Shown piece by piece: positions 38,489-46,863 of a stretch of DNA of 64,000 nt. How positions within the stretch are numbered: position 1 is the stretch's first letter; every line of letters starts with the position of its first letter. The position numbers and the translations under genes are program-made. The stretch is from Blastococcus haudaquaticus (GTDB lineage: Bacteria > Actinomycetota > Actinomycetes > Mycobacteriales > Geodermatophilaceae): contig NZ_OCNK01000001.1 of assembly GCF_900230285.1 (NCBI RefSeq), forward strand, positions 1 to 64,000, written 5' to 3'. Below the pieces are notes generated by a model. That model was not told the origin of the DNA, ran no database searches, and saw nothing but the letters and a program-made list of their open reading frames with translations.

Positions 38489-38552
38489 GGAAGGCCCCTC
38501 GCAGCGACCCGCCGCCGGCGTGCGAGCGGCGGGTCGCTGCGAGGGGGTCCTT
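38489..38552. repeat. Dispersed palindromic repeat, copy 6 (21 bp perfect stem)
   Basis: The arms 38495-38515 and 38526-38546 pair perfectly over 21 bp around a ten-base loop, then GGTCCTT. It starts two to three bases after the rpsB stop. A stem this strong between rpsB and tsf should attenuate or process the shared mRNA. Confidence 0.85.
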
Positions 38553-38554
38553 AC

Positions 38555-39499
38555 TCAGCCGTTCTGAGCGCCCTGGGTGCCGGTGCTCGTGTCGCCGGTG
38601 GCGGGGACGCCCGCGGTCGGGGCGATCTCCTCAGCGGTGACCGTGGGCGGCTCGGCCGGGGTCTCGGGCAGCGGGGTGGCCGTGGCGTCGTCGGCCGGGG
38701 CAGCAGCGGCGTCCCCACCGGTCAGGAGCTCGCGCTCCCAGTCGGCCAGGGGCTCGCCGGCACCGACGGCGGGCTCGGCGGCCTCGCCGCGACCGGCATC
38801 GGCCTGGGCGGCCGAGCGGGCCATGAGGCCCTCGGCGACCGCGTCGGCGACCACGCGGGTCAGCACGGCGATGCTGCGGATCGCGTCGTCGTTGCCCGGG
38901 ATCTTGTAGTCGACCTCGTCGGGGTCGCAGTTGGTGTCGAGGATCGCCACCACCGGGATGTTCAGCTTGCGCGCCTCGCCGACGGCGATGTGCTCCTTCT
39001 TGGTGTCCACGATCCAGATGGCGCTGGGCACCTTCTTCATGTCGCGGATACCGCCGAGGGAGCGCTCGAGCTTGGCCTTCTCGCGGGAGAGGACCAGCTG
39101 CTCCTTCTTGGAGAGGCTGACCAGCGCACCGGTCTGCTCGAGGTCCTCGAGCTCCTTGAGGCGCTCCAGCCGCTTGAAGACGGTCTGGAAGTTGGTGAGC
39201 ATGCCGCCCAGCCAGCGCTGGTTGACGTAGGGCATGCCGACGCGGGTGGCCTGCTCGGCGACGACTTCCTGCGCCTGACGCTTGGTGCCGACGAACAGGA
39301 TCGAGCCACCGTGGGCGACCGTCTGCTTGACGAACTCGTAGGCGTTGTCGATGTACCCGAGCGTCTGCTGCAGGTCGATGATGTAGATGCCGTTGCGCTC
39401 GGTGAAGATGAATCGCTTCATCTTCGGGTTCCAGCGGCGGGTCTGGTGCCCGAAGTGCACGCCGCTGTCGAGCAGCTGCTTCATGCTGACGACTGCCAT
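38555..39499 (-). CDS. rpsB: 30S ribosomal protein S2
   Basis: 314 residues. The S2 core ([66 protein letters not shown]-like segment) ends near residue 225. The remaining 85 residues are an Ala/acidic tail, longer than in E. coli but common in actinobacteria. The ATG at 39499 (MAVVSMKQ) has GAGAGG upstream. The open frame continuing to 39838 is leader, not protein. Confidence 0.97.
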   Translation of the reverse strand: MAVVSMKQLLDSGVHFGHQTRRWNPKMKRFIFTERNGIYIIDLQQTLGYIDNAYEFVKQTVAHGGSILFVGTKRQAQEVVAEQATRVGMPYVNQRWLGGMLTNFQTVFKRLERLKELEDLEQTGALVSLSKKEQLVLSREKAKLERSLGGIRDMKKVPSAIWIVDTKKEHIAVGEARKLNIPVVAILDTNCDPDEVDYKIPGNDDAIRSIAVLTRVVADAVAEGLMARSAAQADAGRGEAAEPAVGAGEPLADWERELLTGGDAAAAPADDATATPLPETPAEPPTVTAEEIAPTAGVPATGDTSTGTQGAQNG

Positions 39500-39518
39500 T
39501 GCAGCCTCTCTGTTGTCC

Positions 39519-39540
39519 GCGCGCGGCCGCGGCCGCGCGC
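39519..39540 (-). promoter_or_regulatory. 22 bp perfect palindrome in the rpsB leader
   Basis: Positions 39519-39540 equal their own reverse complement (an alternating GC core around GGCCGCGGCC). It lies 20 bases upstream of the rpsB ATG. S2 represses its own mRNA through a leader structure in several bacteria; this is the only strong structure here, so it is the candidate site. A loopless stem may need to rearrange. Confidence 0.4.
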
Positions 39541-39803
39541 ACTCTCGGTTCGTCGCGGGCACCGGGTGGTGCACCGCCCTGGCGTCCGGCTGCGCCACAC
39601 CCCCGGCGGTTGCCCGTCGGGACCGAGGTGGCGACTGCCCCGCCTGATCCGGCGGGAGGAGGACGCGCGAAGTCGACCCGTCGGAACGGGCCGCACCGGA
39701 CAGCATACGCGACACCGACGGCACCCTTCCCCAGCGGGAGAGCCGGTCCACAGACCGCCCACCACCGCGCTCCTCGGGGCATCGGGTACGCCAGGTTCGG
39801 CCC
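39541..39803. promoter_or_regulatory. Divergent rpsB / M23 peptidase intergenic region
   Basis: Together with the leader palindrome this is a 304-base gene-free stretch. On the minus strand TATGCT (39707-39702) is a good -10 for rpsB, giving a leader of about 200 bases; its -35 is not clear. On the plus strand CAGGTT lies six bases before the M23 ATG at 39804, fitting a leaderless transcript. Nothing else was recognised. Confidence 0.4.
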
Positions 39804-40346
39804 ATGTGGTCCCGCGTCCCGGCGCTGCTCGCGCTCATCGCCCTCGTCGTCGGGCCGGTGTCCGCGGCAGCGGTCCCGCCGCCCCCGACACCGCCGGCGT
39901 CCGGTGCCGACTGGACCGGCCCCCTGGACGGCGACCTGATCGTGACCCGGCCCTTCGAGGAGCTCCCCCACCCCTACGCGGCCGGGCACCGCGGGGCCGA
40001 CCTCGCGGGGACGCCGTCGGCGCTGGTGCTGGCGGCCGGGGACGGGGTGGTCGTCTTCGCCGGCCCGGTGGCCGGACGACCGGTGATCAGCATCGACCAC
40101 GTCGACGGCCTGCGGACGACGTACGAGCCGGTCGACGCCTCCGTCGCCGCGGGGCAGGTGGTCGCGCGAGGCTCCCCCGTCGGCACCCTCGCGACCGGGC
40201 ACGAGGGGTGCCCGGTGCAGGCCTGCCTGCACTGGGGGCTGCGCCGGGGCGAGCGCTACCTGGACCCGTTGCTGCTCCTGCGCCCGCCCAGGGTGCGCCT
40301 GCTCCCGTGGGAGGGGGTCAGCGGTGCCCGGCCTGGATCGCGGTGA
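39804..40346 (+). CDS. M23-family peptidase, secreted
   Basis: 180 residues with a signal peptide ([17 protein letters not shown]). The LytM domain has [20 protein letters not shown] (first His-Asp zinc pair) and [15 protein letters not shown] (the HxG-type second His). It should cleave peptidoglycan cross-bridges, or regulate other hydrolases if inactive. It has the position of Rv2891 next to rpsB. Its end overlaps the convergent dapA gene by 29 bases. Confidence 0.88.
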   Translation: MWSRVPALLALIALVVGPVSAAAVPPPPTPPASGADWTGPLDGDLIVTRPFEELPHPYAAGHRGADLAGTPSALVLAAGDGVVVFAGPVAGRPVISIDHVDGLRTTYEPVDASVAAGQVVARGSPVGTLATGHEGCPVQACLHWGLRRGERYLDPLLLLRPPRVRLLPWEGVSGARPGSR

Positions 40347-41217
40347 GGGCGGCGTCGACGGCCGCGGGCGAACCGTTGGTCAGCGGCAGCCGCACGTCCG
40401 GCGTCGGAATCCGGCCCTGGGCGTGCAGGACCCCCTTGATGACGGCGGGGTTCGGCTCGGCGAACGCCGCCAGCACGACCGGCAGCAGGGCTTCCGCGCG
40501 GGCGCGGGCCGCGACCACGCGGCCGGCCCGACCGTCGTCGACCATCTGCACGAAGTCCGACGTGCGGAGATGGGCGGCCGCGGCGATCGCGCCCACGGCG
40601 CCCATGAGCACGGTGGGCAACAGGTACGCGTCGTCGCCGCCGAGGACCGCGAAGGACGCCGGCGCCTCGGCCAGCAACCGCAGCGTGTCGGCGTCCAGGC
40701 CGCCCACGGCCTGCTTCACGCCGACGACGTTCGGGTGTGCCGCGAGCTCCAGCAGCGACGAGGGCCCCAGCCCCCGGCCCGTCCGGTACGGGACGTTGTA
40801 GAGGACGACCGGGACGGGCGACCGGTCGGCGACGGCGGCGAAGTGGGCGACGATCCCCGGCTCGGACGGCCGCACGTAGTAGGGCACCACCGCGAGCGAT
40901 GCGGCGACGCCGGGGAACTCGGCGAGCTGCTCGTGGCGCGCGATCGTCGTCCGGGTGTCGTTGGTGCCCGCGCCGACGATCAGCTGCGCATCCCGGTCAC
41001 CGCAGACCCGTGCGCACGCGGCGACGACCTGGGCCCGCTCCTCCTCGTCGAGCGCCGAGGCCTCGCCCGTCGTCCCCAGTGCGACGATTCCGGCCGCACC
41101 GGCGTCGAGCGACTCGGCGGCGAGGCGTTCCAGGCACGCGACGTCCACTCGCCCCGAGTCGTCGAACGGCGTGATCAGCGGGACGAGGACACCCTGGAGC
41201 ATTCGCCGGGCCGCCAC
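40318..41217 (-). CDS. dapA: Dihydrodipicolinate synthase family protein
   Basis: About 299 residues from GTG at 41217, two bases after the sigma-factor stop; an ATG at 41202 is an alternative. The class I aldolase barrel shows LVPLITPFDDSGRVD, ALGTTGEASALDEEER, LYNVPYRTGRGL (catalytic Tyr) and VVGVKQAVGG (Schiff-base Lys). Most DapA proteins have GTTGES; here the Ser is Ala. Likely 4-hydroxy-tetrahydrodipicolinate synthase, but a paralogous pyruvate aldolase is possible. Confidence 0.75.
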   Translation of the reverse strand: MAARRMLQGVLVPLITPFDDSGRVDVACLERLAAESLDAGAAGIVALGTTGEASALDEEERAQVVAACARVCGDRDAQLIVGAGTNDTRTTIARHEQLAEFPGVAASLAVVPYYVRPSEPGIVAHFAAVADRSPVPVVLYNVPYRTGRGLGPSSLLELAAHPNVVGVKQAVGGLDADTLRLLAEAPASFAVLGGDDAYLLPTVLMGAVGAIAAAAHLRTSDFVQMVDDGRAGRVVAARARAEALLPVVLAAFAEPNPAVIKGVLHAQGRIPTPDVRLPLTNGSPAAVDAALTAIQAGHR

Positions 41218-41219
41218 GT

Positions 41220-42029
41220 TCAGGCGATGTCGGCGAGCTTCGTGCGCAGGTGCAGCACGGCCTTGGTGTGCAGCTGGCAGATGCGGCTCTCGGTCACGCC
41301 CAGGACTCGGCCGATGTCGGCCAGGGTGAGCCCCTCGAAGTAGTAGAGGCTGACGACGACCTTCTCGCGCTCCGGCAGCTGCTCGACGGCACGGGCCAGC
41401 AGTTGCCGGGCCTCGCCGTGCTCGGCCATGGCCTGCGGGTCGAGGGCGCTGGAGTCCTGCAGGGTGTCGCCGAGGCTCGGGGAGCCGCCGTCGTCGTCGG
41501 TGAGGAGCTCGTCGAGGGCGACGACGTTGACCAGGGACAGCTGGCCGAGGAACTTCCGGATGTCCTCGACGTCCATCTCCATCTCGGCCGCGACCTCTTC
41601 GTCGGTCGGGGTGCGGTGGAGGCGTGCTTCCAGGTCCGCGACGGTGCGCTCGAACTGGCGCGCCTTCATGCGCACCGACCGCGGGATCCAGTCGGTGTTG
41701 CGCAGCTCGTCGATGATCGCGCCGCGGATCCGGGCCATCGCGTAGCTCTCGAACTTGACCTCGCGCATGGGCTCGAACCGGGTGATCGCGTCGATGAGCC
41801 CGAAGGTGCCGTACGAGACGAGGTCGGCCTGCTCCACGTGGGCGGGCAGACCACTGCCGACGCGGCCGGCGACGTACTTGACCAGCGGCGCGTAGTGGAG
41901 GATCAGCCGGTCGCGCAGCCCGGGGTCGCGGTCGGCGACGTAGTCGGCCCACAGCCGCGCGAGCATCGCGTCCGTGTCCTCGCGGGACTCGTCGTACTCG
42001 TCCAGCCGGTGGATGGTCGCCTCAGGCAC
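41220..42029 (-). CDS. whiG: WhiG/FliA-type RNA polymerase sigma factor
   Basis: 269 residues from a GTG with GAGGAG seven bases upstream. Region 2 ([37 protein letters not shown]), region 3 ([19 protein letters not shown]) and region 4 ([20 protein letters not shown]) are complete, without the region 1 of primary sigmas. The family controls motility (FliA/SigD) or sporulation (Streptomyces WhiG). As in Streptomyces, it lies between dapA/rpsB and the xerC/dprA genes. Promoters recognised resemble TAAA-N15/16-GCCGATAA; see 53906. Confidence 0.92.
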   Translation of the reverse strand: MPEATIHRLDEYDESREDTDAMLARLWADYVADRDPGLRDRLILHYAPLVKYVAGRVGSGLPAHVEQADLVSYGTFGLIDAITRFEPMREVKFESYAMARIRGAIIDELRNTDWIPRSVRMKARQFERTVADLEARLHRTPTDEEVAAEMEMDVEDIRKFLGQLSLVNVVALDELLTDDDGGSPSLGDTLQDSSALDPQAMAEHGEARQLLARAVEQLPEREKVVVSLYYFEGLTLADIGRVLGVTESRICQLHTKAVLHLRTKLADIA

Positions 42030-42122
42030 GGTCGCGCTCCTCGGTACTGGTCGTCGGTCCTGCGCTGTGGTCCTGCCCCGTCGTGGCCACTGCACTTCCG
42101 TATCGGCAGCGCGGCCCGCCTC

Positions 42123-43058
42123 TCAAGCCCGCGGGTGTGCTTGAGCGTGCACCGCCCGCAGCCGTTCGACCGTCACGTGCGTGTAGATCTGGGTGGTGGC
42201 GAGGCTAGCGTGGCCCAGCAGTTCCTGGACCGACCGCAGGTCGGCGCCGCCCTCGAGCACGTGCGTGGCGGCCGAGTGCCGCAGTCCGTGCGGGCCGATG
42301 TCGGGCGCACCGTCGGTGCCGGCGACCGCGGAGTGCACGGTCCGCCGCACCTCGCGGGGGTCCAGACGTCGCCCGCGGGCCCCGAGCAACAGGGCCGGAC
42401 CGGACCCCGGAACGGCCAGCGCGGGGCGGCCGCGGGTCAGCCAGGCGTCGAGGGCCTGCTCGGCGGGGACGCCGTACGGGACGCTGCGCTCCTTGCCACC
42501 CTTGCCGAGCACCCGCAGCAGCCGACGGCTGCGGTCGACGTCGTCGATGTCCAGTCCGACGAGCTCGCTGACGCGGATGCCGCTGGCGTAGAGCAGCTCC
42601 AGGACCACCGCGTCGCGGAGCCCGATCGGCTCCTCGGCGCCGGCGGCCGATTCGACGACCGCCCGCGCCTGGTCGGGGGCGAGGACGTCCGGAAGGGTGC
42701 GGTGCGCCTTGGGGCTGACCAGCCGCAGCCCGACGTCCTCGGGGATGAGGCCGGCCCGGCGCAACCAGGCGGCGAACGAGCGGGCGGACGCGGCGTGCCG
42801 GGCGGTGGTGGCCCGGCCGTGCCCCCGGGTCCGCCCCTGGGCCAGCCAGCTGCGGAGCGTCGCGAGGTCGAGGTCGTGGACCTGTCCGCCGCCCCGGCGG
42901 GCCAGGTGGTCGAGCAGGCTGACCGCGTCGGTCACGTACCCGCGGACGGTGTGGTCGGACAGGTCCCGCTGAGTGCGCAGGTGGTCCTCGTAGCCCTCGA
43001 GCGCGGCGGCCAGCGCTGTCGGCAGCGCCGCCCGCGTCTCCGCCGTTCCCGCGCTCAT
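42123..43058 (-). CDS. xerC: Tyrosine recombinase XerC
   Basis: 311 residues. N-terminal SAM-like domain ([20 protein letters not shown]) and catalytic domain with the tyrosine-recombinase set: Arg in [39 protein letters not shown] (nucleophile Tyr). A core xer gene resolving chromosome dimers, in its usual place next to dprA (as Rv2894c), not an element-encoded integrase. No good ribosome-binding site before the ATG. Confidence 0.92.
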   Translation of the reverse strand: MSAGTAETRAALPTALAAALEGYEDHLRTQRDLSDHTVRGYVTDAVSLLDHLARRGGGQVHDLDLATLRSWLAQGRTRGHGRATTARHAASARSFAAWLRRAGLIPEDVGLRLVSPKAHRTLPDVLAPDQARAVVESAAGAEEPIGLRDAVVLELLYASGIRVSELVGLDIDDVDRSRRLLRVLGKGGKERSVPYGVPAEQALDAWLTRGRPALAVPGSGPALLLGARGRRLDPREVRRTVHSAVAGTDGAPDIGPHGLRHSAATHVLEGGADLRSVQELLGHASLATTQIYTHVTVERLRAVHAQAHPRA

Positions 43059-43089
43059 CGGGGAACAGTCCGACGGCGCCTCCCGCCCG

Positions 43090-44331
43090 TCAAGCCGCCG
43101 CGCCGCGACCCCCCTTCCCCGCGGGCGGCCGCAGCCGCCAGCCGGTGCCGGTCCACTCGACCAGGTCGGCCAGTTCCAGCGCCGGGAGCACCCGCAGGAC
43201 GTCCAGGACGTCGCATCCCGCGACGGCGGCCAGCCGGTCCGGCGATACACCGGTGCGGACGGGACAGGCGTCCAGCACGCGGAGGGCCACGTCGGACAGC
43301 CCGTCCCTGGGCGAGGAGGGCCCCACCAGCGGCGGCGCGAGGTCGTCGCCGATCCGGCCCACGGCCTGGATGATGTGCGCCGCGGAGCTCACCAGGACCG
43401 CACGCAGCTCCTCGTCGCGCAGCAGCTCGTGACAACCCACGCTCATCGCGCTGGTCACCGGGCCCGGCACGACGAGCACCTGGCGGCCGAGGTCCTGCGC
43501 GCGGCGAGCCGTGGCCTGAGCGCCGGACCGGGCGGCTGCCTCCACCACCACGGTTCCCCGCGTGAGCGCGGCGATCAGGCGGTTGCGGACCAGGAACCGG
43601 TGACGCAGGGGCGCACAGCCCGGTGGCCACTCGCTGACCAGCAGCCCGGTCTCCGCGATGCGGTGGAACAACGCCCCGTGCGCGGCCGGGTAGGGCCGGT
43701 CCACGCCGCACGCCAGGACCGCCAGGGTCGGCGCCTCGGCCGCGAGCGCTCCGCGGTGCGCGGCAGCATCGATGCCGTAGGCGCCGCCGGAGACGACCGT
43801 CCAGCCCCGCTCGCCCAGCTGGTGCCCGAGCTCGGCCGCCACGTGCTCCCCGTACGCGGTCGAGGCCCGCGATCCCACGATCGCCACCGACCGGTCGACC
43901 AGTTCGTCGAGCCGGGCCGGACCCCGGACCCACAGCGCCAGCGGCGGTACCAGGGCCTTCGTCCGGTCCGACTGCTCCCTCCGCTCGATCGGCTCGTCGC
44001 ACACGGCGAGCGCGAGCGCCTGGAGCGGCAGCGCCGGCCACTCGTCGTCCTCGGGCACCAGGAGCCGGGCACCGCAGCGCTCGGCACGCGCGAGATCGGC
44101 CAGCGTGGCGTCCTCGCCCGCGCGAGCGCCCACGAGCGAGCGGATGGATGCAGGCGCCTGCCCCGAGCGGAGTCGGCGGACCGCGTCGACCGGGCCGGCG
44201 TCCTCCACGTAGCGCCAGAAGTCGATCGTCCCCGGCTCCACCGCCCGGCTCAGCCACGCGCGGGCGCGGCGCAGTCCCGGGCCGGCGCCCGACACGGCAC
44301 GCGCCTCGTCGAGGTCCTCGTCCAGGCTCAC
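43090..44331 (-). CDS. dprA: DNA-processing protein DprA
   Basis: 413 residues from GTG at 44331. The Rossmann-like DprA/Smf core ([57 protein letters not shown]) is intact, followed by a C-terminal winged-helix domain. DprA loads RecA on incoming single-stranded DNA. The GTG overlaps the stop of a comM 3'-end copy (44328) as GTGA, which is the ancestral comM-dprA junction. Confidence 0.93.
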   Translation of the reverse strand: MSLDEDLDEARAVSGAGPGLRRARAWLSRAVEPGTIDFWRYVEDAGPVDAVRRLRSGQAPASIRSLVGARAGEDATLADLARAERCGARLLVPEDDEWPALPLQALALAVCDEPIERREQSDRTKALVPPLALWVRGPARLDELVDRSVAIVGSRASTAYGEHVAAELGHQLGERGWTVVSGGAYGIDAAAHRGALAAEAPTLAVLACGVDRPYPAAHGALFHRIAETGLLVSEWPPGCAPLRHRFLVRNRLIAALTRGTVVVEAAARSGAQATARRAQDLGRQVLVVPGPVTSAMSVGCHELLRDEELRAVLVSSAAHIIQAVGRIGDDLAPPLVGPSSPRDGLSDVALRVLDACPVRTGVSPDRLAAVAGCDVLDVLRVLPALELADLVEWTGTGWRLRPPAGKGGRGAAA

Positions 44332-44439
44332 GCCGCCGCCCGCTGGAGGCGCATGCCGAGCGCTTCGGCGACCTCGTCGGCACCTGGCACCGTGCGGCCG
44401 GCCAGATCGCTCAACGTCCATGCGACCCGCTGGACAACG
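44328..44439 (-). pseudogene. comM 3'-end fragment, copy A (joined to dprA)
   Basis: On the minus strand this encodes RVAWTLSDLAGRTVPGADEV and [12 protein letters not shown], the last ~37 residues of ComM, but no comM precedes it. It is about 81% identical by hand count over 110 bases to the end of the intact comM (45343) and to copy B (44711). Its stop overlaps the dprA start codon (GTGA), so this is probably the original comM 3' end displaced by insertion. Confidence 0.85.
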
Positions 44440-44441
44440 GA

Positions 44442-44459
44442 GTAGCCGAAGTCGGCTAC
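44442..44459. repeat. 8 bp inverted repeat at the edge of copy A
   Basis: GTAGCCGA (44442-44449) and TCGGCTAC (44452-44459) form a tight hairpin exactly where comM similarity stops and foreign sequence starts. The stop codon of the small membrane ORF lies inside it. It could be a terminator or part of a recombination site. Confidence 0.55.
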
Positions 44460-44623
44460 CTCTTGGGCTGTTTGACGGGCAGCAACGTTGCTGCCAAGAA
44501 CGTCGCTCCCCCCACGACGAGCGCCGCGGTCGGGTCCCAGACGAGCAGGCACACCAGTCCCACGACCACGCCGACGAGCAACGCAGGGATCACCCGACGA
44601 ACAGCGCCGGACCAGTACGACAT
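44456..44623 (-). CDS. Small two-helix membrane protein (array insert 1)
   Basis: 55 residues from ATG at 44623 (or 66 from ATG at 44656). The sequence has a basic start and two hydrophobic helices (VIPALLVGVVVGLVCLLVW, AALVVGGATFLAATLL) and ends KQPKR. TACGGT six bases before the 44623 ATG suggests a leaderless transcript. It is the only plausible gene in the 44440-44710 insert and is not recognised. G+C looks lower than in the flanks. Function unknown. Confidence 0.5.
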   Translation of the reverse strand: MSYWSGAVRRVIPALLVGVVVGLVCLLVWDPTAALVVGGATFLAATLLPVKQPKR

Positions 44624-44710
44624 GGTCAGACCGTAGCGATGCGACAGCCATGCCACACAGCGCCCGATGAGCCGTCAACCCCGAGTGGGTCAGGCGGGCA
44701 TCGTGGCGGC

Positions 44711-44822
44711 TCATGCCGCTGCCCGCTGCAACCGCATCCCCAGTGCCTCGGCGACCTCATCGGGACCGGGAACCGCGCGCCCTGCCAAGTCGCTCAGAGT
44801 CCATGCGACCCGCAGGACAACG
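44711..44822 (-). pseudogene. comM 3'-end fragment, copy B
   Basis: Encodes VLRVAWTLSDLAGRAVPG and [16 protein letters not shown], again the ComM C terminus without the rest. By hand count it is about 81% identical to copy A and 77% to intact comM over 110 bases. A 24 bp stretch (44799-44822) matches 44416-44439 with one mismatch and then similarity stops. The stop codon is followed by a dprA-start-like ATGAGCC. Confidence 0.85.
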
Positions 44823-44843
44823 ATCTCGCAGAAGTGACGCGGC

Positions 44844-44882
44844 CTCGTCGAGCGGAGGGGCCTCCCCCGCTGCGACGACGAG
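44844..44882. repeat. Long stem-loop at the edge of array insert 2
   Basis: CTCGTCG (44844-44850) pairs with CGACGAG (44876-44882), AGCGG with CCGCT and GGGG with CCCC, with a four-base GCGA bulge. It lies 22 bases beyond copy B, like the hairpin next to copy A. Role unknown. Confidence 0.5.
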
Positions 44883-44929
44883 CGAGGTGCCTTCCCGAAG
44901 GCGGCAGCTGTGTGCCTCAGGATGTGGGC

Positions 44930-45262
44930 GTGCGTACGGGTCTGAGCGACGAACAGTGGCGCGAAGTCGAACAGGGCTGGCTCGTTGGCCCGGACACTCG
45001 TCGGTACTCCCGACGCACCAGTCGGGCCAAGAGGAAGGACGCCGAGCGTCTGGTGACGGAAGGCGCGCCGCTGGTCCTCTTCTACTGGGGTGGCAGTCAA
45101 CTCGACTGGTTCGACGGCGTCGATGCCCAGGAGCAGTGGCAGACCGTCCGGCCGCACGTCATCACCGAACAGCCGCGCCGCAAGGGCCAGATCGAGTGGA
45201 CGGCGGGGCGTTGGGAGGACGAGGAGGGGCGGCCTCTTCTTCTGCTCACCGGCCATTGCTGA
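44930..45262 (+). CDS. Hypothetical protein (array insert 2)
   Basis: 110 residues from GTG at 44930, AGGA seven bases upstream. The sequence looks like a real soluble protein: a basic N-terminal half (RRYSRRTSRAKRKDAERLV), then PLVLFYWGGSQLDWFDGVDA and WEDEEGRPLLLLTGHC. It is unusually rich in Trp. It runs opposite to comM and dprA. No family was recognised. A 9 bp inverted repeat (45291-45299/45321-45329) downstream could terminate it. Confidence 0.6.
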   Translation: MRTGLSDEQWREVEQGWLVGPDTRRYSRRTSRAKRKDAERLVTEGAPLVLFYWGGSQLDWFDGVDAQEQWQTVRPHVITEQPRRKGQIEWTAGRWEDEEGRPLLLLTGHC

Positions 45263-45290
45263 GCGACACGAGCCCTTAGTAGGACCTGAC

Positions 45291-45329
45291 TCTTCCAGCG
45301 CCGCAATCGAGCACGTGTGGGCTGGAAGA
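45291..45329 (+). terminator. 9 bp inverted repeat after the insert 2 ORF
   Basis: TCTTCCAGC (45291-45299) and GCTGGAAGA (45321-45329) with a 21-base loop, 28 bases after the stop at 45262. A possible terminator, or the right edge of the insert next to the comM end at 45343. Confidence 0.45.
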
Positions 45330-45342
45330 TCCTCGTTGCCCG

Positions 45343-46863
45343 TCACGCCGCCGCCCGCTGTAGCCGCATGCCGAGCGCTTCGGCGACGTCGTCCGGACCG
45401 GGAACCGTCTGGCCCGCCAAGTCACTGATCGTCCAAGCGACGCGCAGCACCCGGTCGAAGCCGCGGACCGACAACGCACCTCGCTCCAGCGCCCGTTCGG
45501 CCAGCCGCAGCGCCGGGCGGGGTACGGCGAACCGCTCCCGCAACAGCCGCCCGGGGACCTGGCTGTTGACGGCGAGGCCGGTCCCCGCCAGCCGCTCCCC
45601 CGCCGCCGCCCGCGCCACGGCCACCCGCCGGGCCACCGCGGCCGTCGACTCCGGCTGCCCCACCCCGTCGAGCCAGGCGGCGCGCGTGACCGGCGGCAGA
45701 TCCACCCGGAGGTCGATGCGGTCGAGCAGGGGCCCGGAGAGGCGGGACCGGTAGCGCCGTCGCTCCAGGGGGCTGCAGGTGCAGGCGGTGTCGCCGGCCG
45801 CGCTCGCGCACGGACACGGGTTGGCGGCGAGCACCAGCTGCGCCCGGCAGGGGAACGTCGCGGAGCCCGCGGCCCGCTGGATGGTCACCTGCCCGCGCTC
45901 CAGCGGCTGGCGCAAGGTGTCCAGCACCGCGCGCGGGAACTCGGGCGCCTCGTCCAGGAAGAGGACCCCGCGGTGGGCTCGGCAGACCGCGCCCGGGCGG
46001 ATCTGGCCGGAGCCACCGCCGATCAGCGCCGCCATGGTCGCCGAGTGGTGCGGCGCCTCGAAGGTGGGCCGGGTGACCAGCGGTGCCCCGGTCGGGAGCG
46101 TTCCGGCGACCGAGTGGATCGCGGTCACCTCGAGCGCGGCCTGCTCGTCCAGGGGCGGGAGGAGGCCGGGCAGGCGCTCGGCCAGCATCGTCTTGCCGGC
46201 CCCGGGCGGCCCGGCGAGGAAGAGGTGGTGCCCGCCCGCGGCGGCGACCTCGACCGCCCGTCGTCCTGCCGCCTGACCGACGACGTCGCCCAGATCCAGC
46301 GGTGGCGGCGGCTCCGGCACCGGGCCGCGGACGTGCGCGGCGAGGCGCTCCCGTCCTGCCAGGTGGGCCAGGACCTGGGCGAGCGTCGCGGCCGCCAGCA
46401 CCTCCACGCCGTCGACCAGCGCGGCCTCGTCGGCGTTCGCAGCGGGGACGACGACCTGGGCGTGCCCGGCACGGGCCGCCGCCAGCACGGCCGGCAGGAC
46501 GCCGCGGATGGCGCGCACCGATCCGTCCAGTCCGAGCTCGCCCAGCAGCACCAGCCGGTCGACCGACTCCCGGGGCACCACTCCCGACGCAGCGAGGACC
46601 GCCGCGGCGAGTGCCAGGTCGAACCCGCTGCCCTGTTTCGGCATCGAGGCCGGCGACAGCCCGATCGTGATCCGCCGCTGGGGGAAGCTCGCCCCGGCGT
46701 TGACGACGGCCGCACGCACGCGGTCGACCGACTGCCGGACCACCGCGTCGGGAAGGCCGACCAGGGCGACGTGCGGCACCCCTTGGGCCATGTCGACCTC
46801 GACCTCCACCATGGCGCCGTGCACCCCGGCCAGACCCACCGACCAGGTGCGGGCGAGCGTCAC
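45343..46863 (-). CDS. comM: YifB/ComM-family AAA+ ATPase
   Basis: 506 residues, full length. ComM is a hexameric branch-migration helicase in natural transformation. Lon-like N-terminal domain (VGLAGVHGAMVEVEVDMAQG), Walker A in FLAGPPGAGKTMLAERLPGL, Walker B in FLDEAPEFPRAVLDTL and the C-terminal Mg-chelatase-like domain ending [14 protein letters not shown]. The GTG start overlaps the yraN stop as GTGA. Its last ~37 codons are copy C of the array; the stop is followed by a dprA-like GTGACGGGCAACGAGGATCT. Confidence 0.94.
   Translation of the reverse strand: MTLARTWSVGLAGVHGAMVEVEVDMAQGVPHVALVGLPDAVVRQSVDRVRAAVVNAGASFPQRRITIGLSPASMPKQGSGFDLALAAAVLAASGVVPRESVDRLVLLGELGLDGSVRAIRGVLPAVLAAARAGHAQVVVPAANADEAALVDGVEVLAAATLAQVLAHLAGRERLAAHVRGPVPEPPPPLDLGDVVGQAAGRRAVEVAAAGGHHLFLAGPPGAGKTMLAERLPGLLPPLDEQAALEVTAIHSVAGTLPTGAPLVTRPTFEAPHHSATMAALIGGGSGQIRPGAVCRAHRGVLFLDEAPEFPRAVLDTLRQPLERGQVTIQRAAGSATFPCRAQLVLAANPCPCASAAGDTACTCSPLERRRYRSRLSGPLLDRIDLRVDLPPVTRAAWLDGVGQPESTAAVARRVAVARAAAGERLAGTGLAVNSQVPGRLLRERFAVPRPALRLAERALERGALSVRGFDRVLRVAWTISDLAGQTVPGPDDVAEALGMRLQRAAA

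Noticed and set aside
36689-40801. 1370-codon plus-strand ORF spanning pyrH, tsf and rpsB
   Set aside because: Shadow frame kept open by high G+C third positions; it lies antisense to three certain genes.
42123-43058. xerC as the integrase driving the comM array
   Set aside because: Sequence and place are those of the core chromosome-dimer recombinase; no evidence links it to the array, though action in trans cannot be excluded.
44328-44714. 128-codon minus ORF from the copy B start to the copy A stop
   Set aside because: It joins a dprA-like start, insert DNA and a comM end; the middle has no protein-like composition. Better explained by separate comM fragments plus a small membrane ORF in another frame.
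44711-45346. 211-codon minus ORF across array insert 2
   Set aside because: Same chimeric structure; the opposite strand has a better small ORF with a ribosome-binding site.
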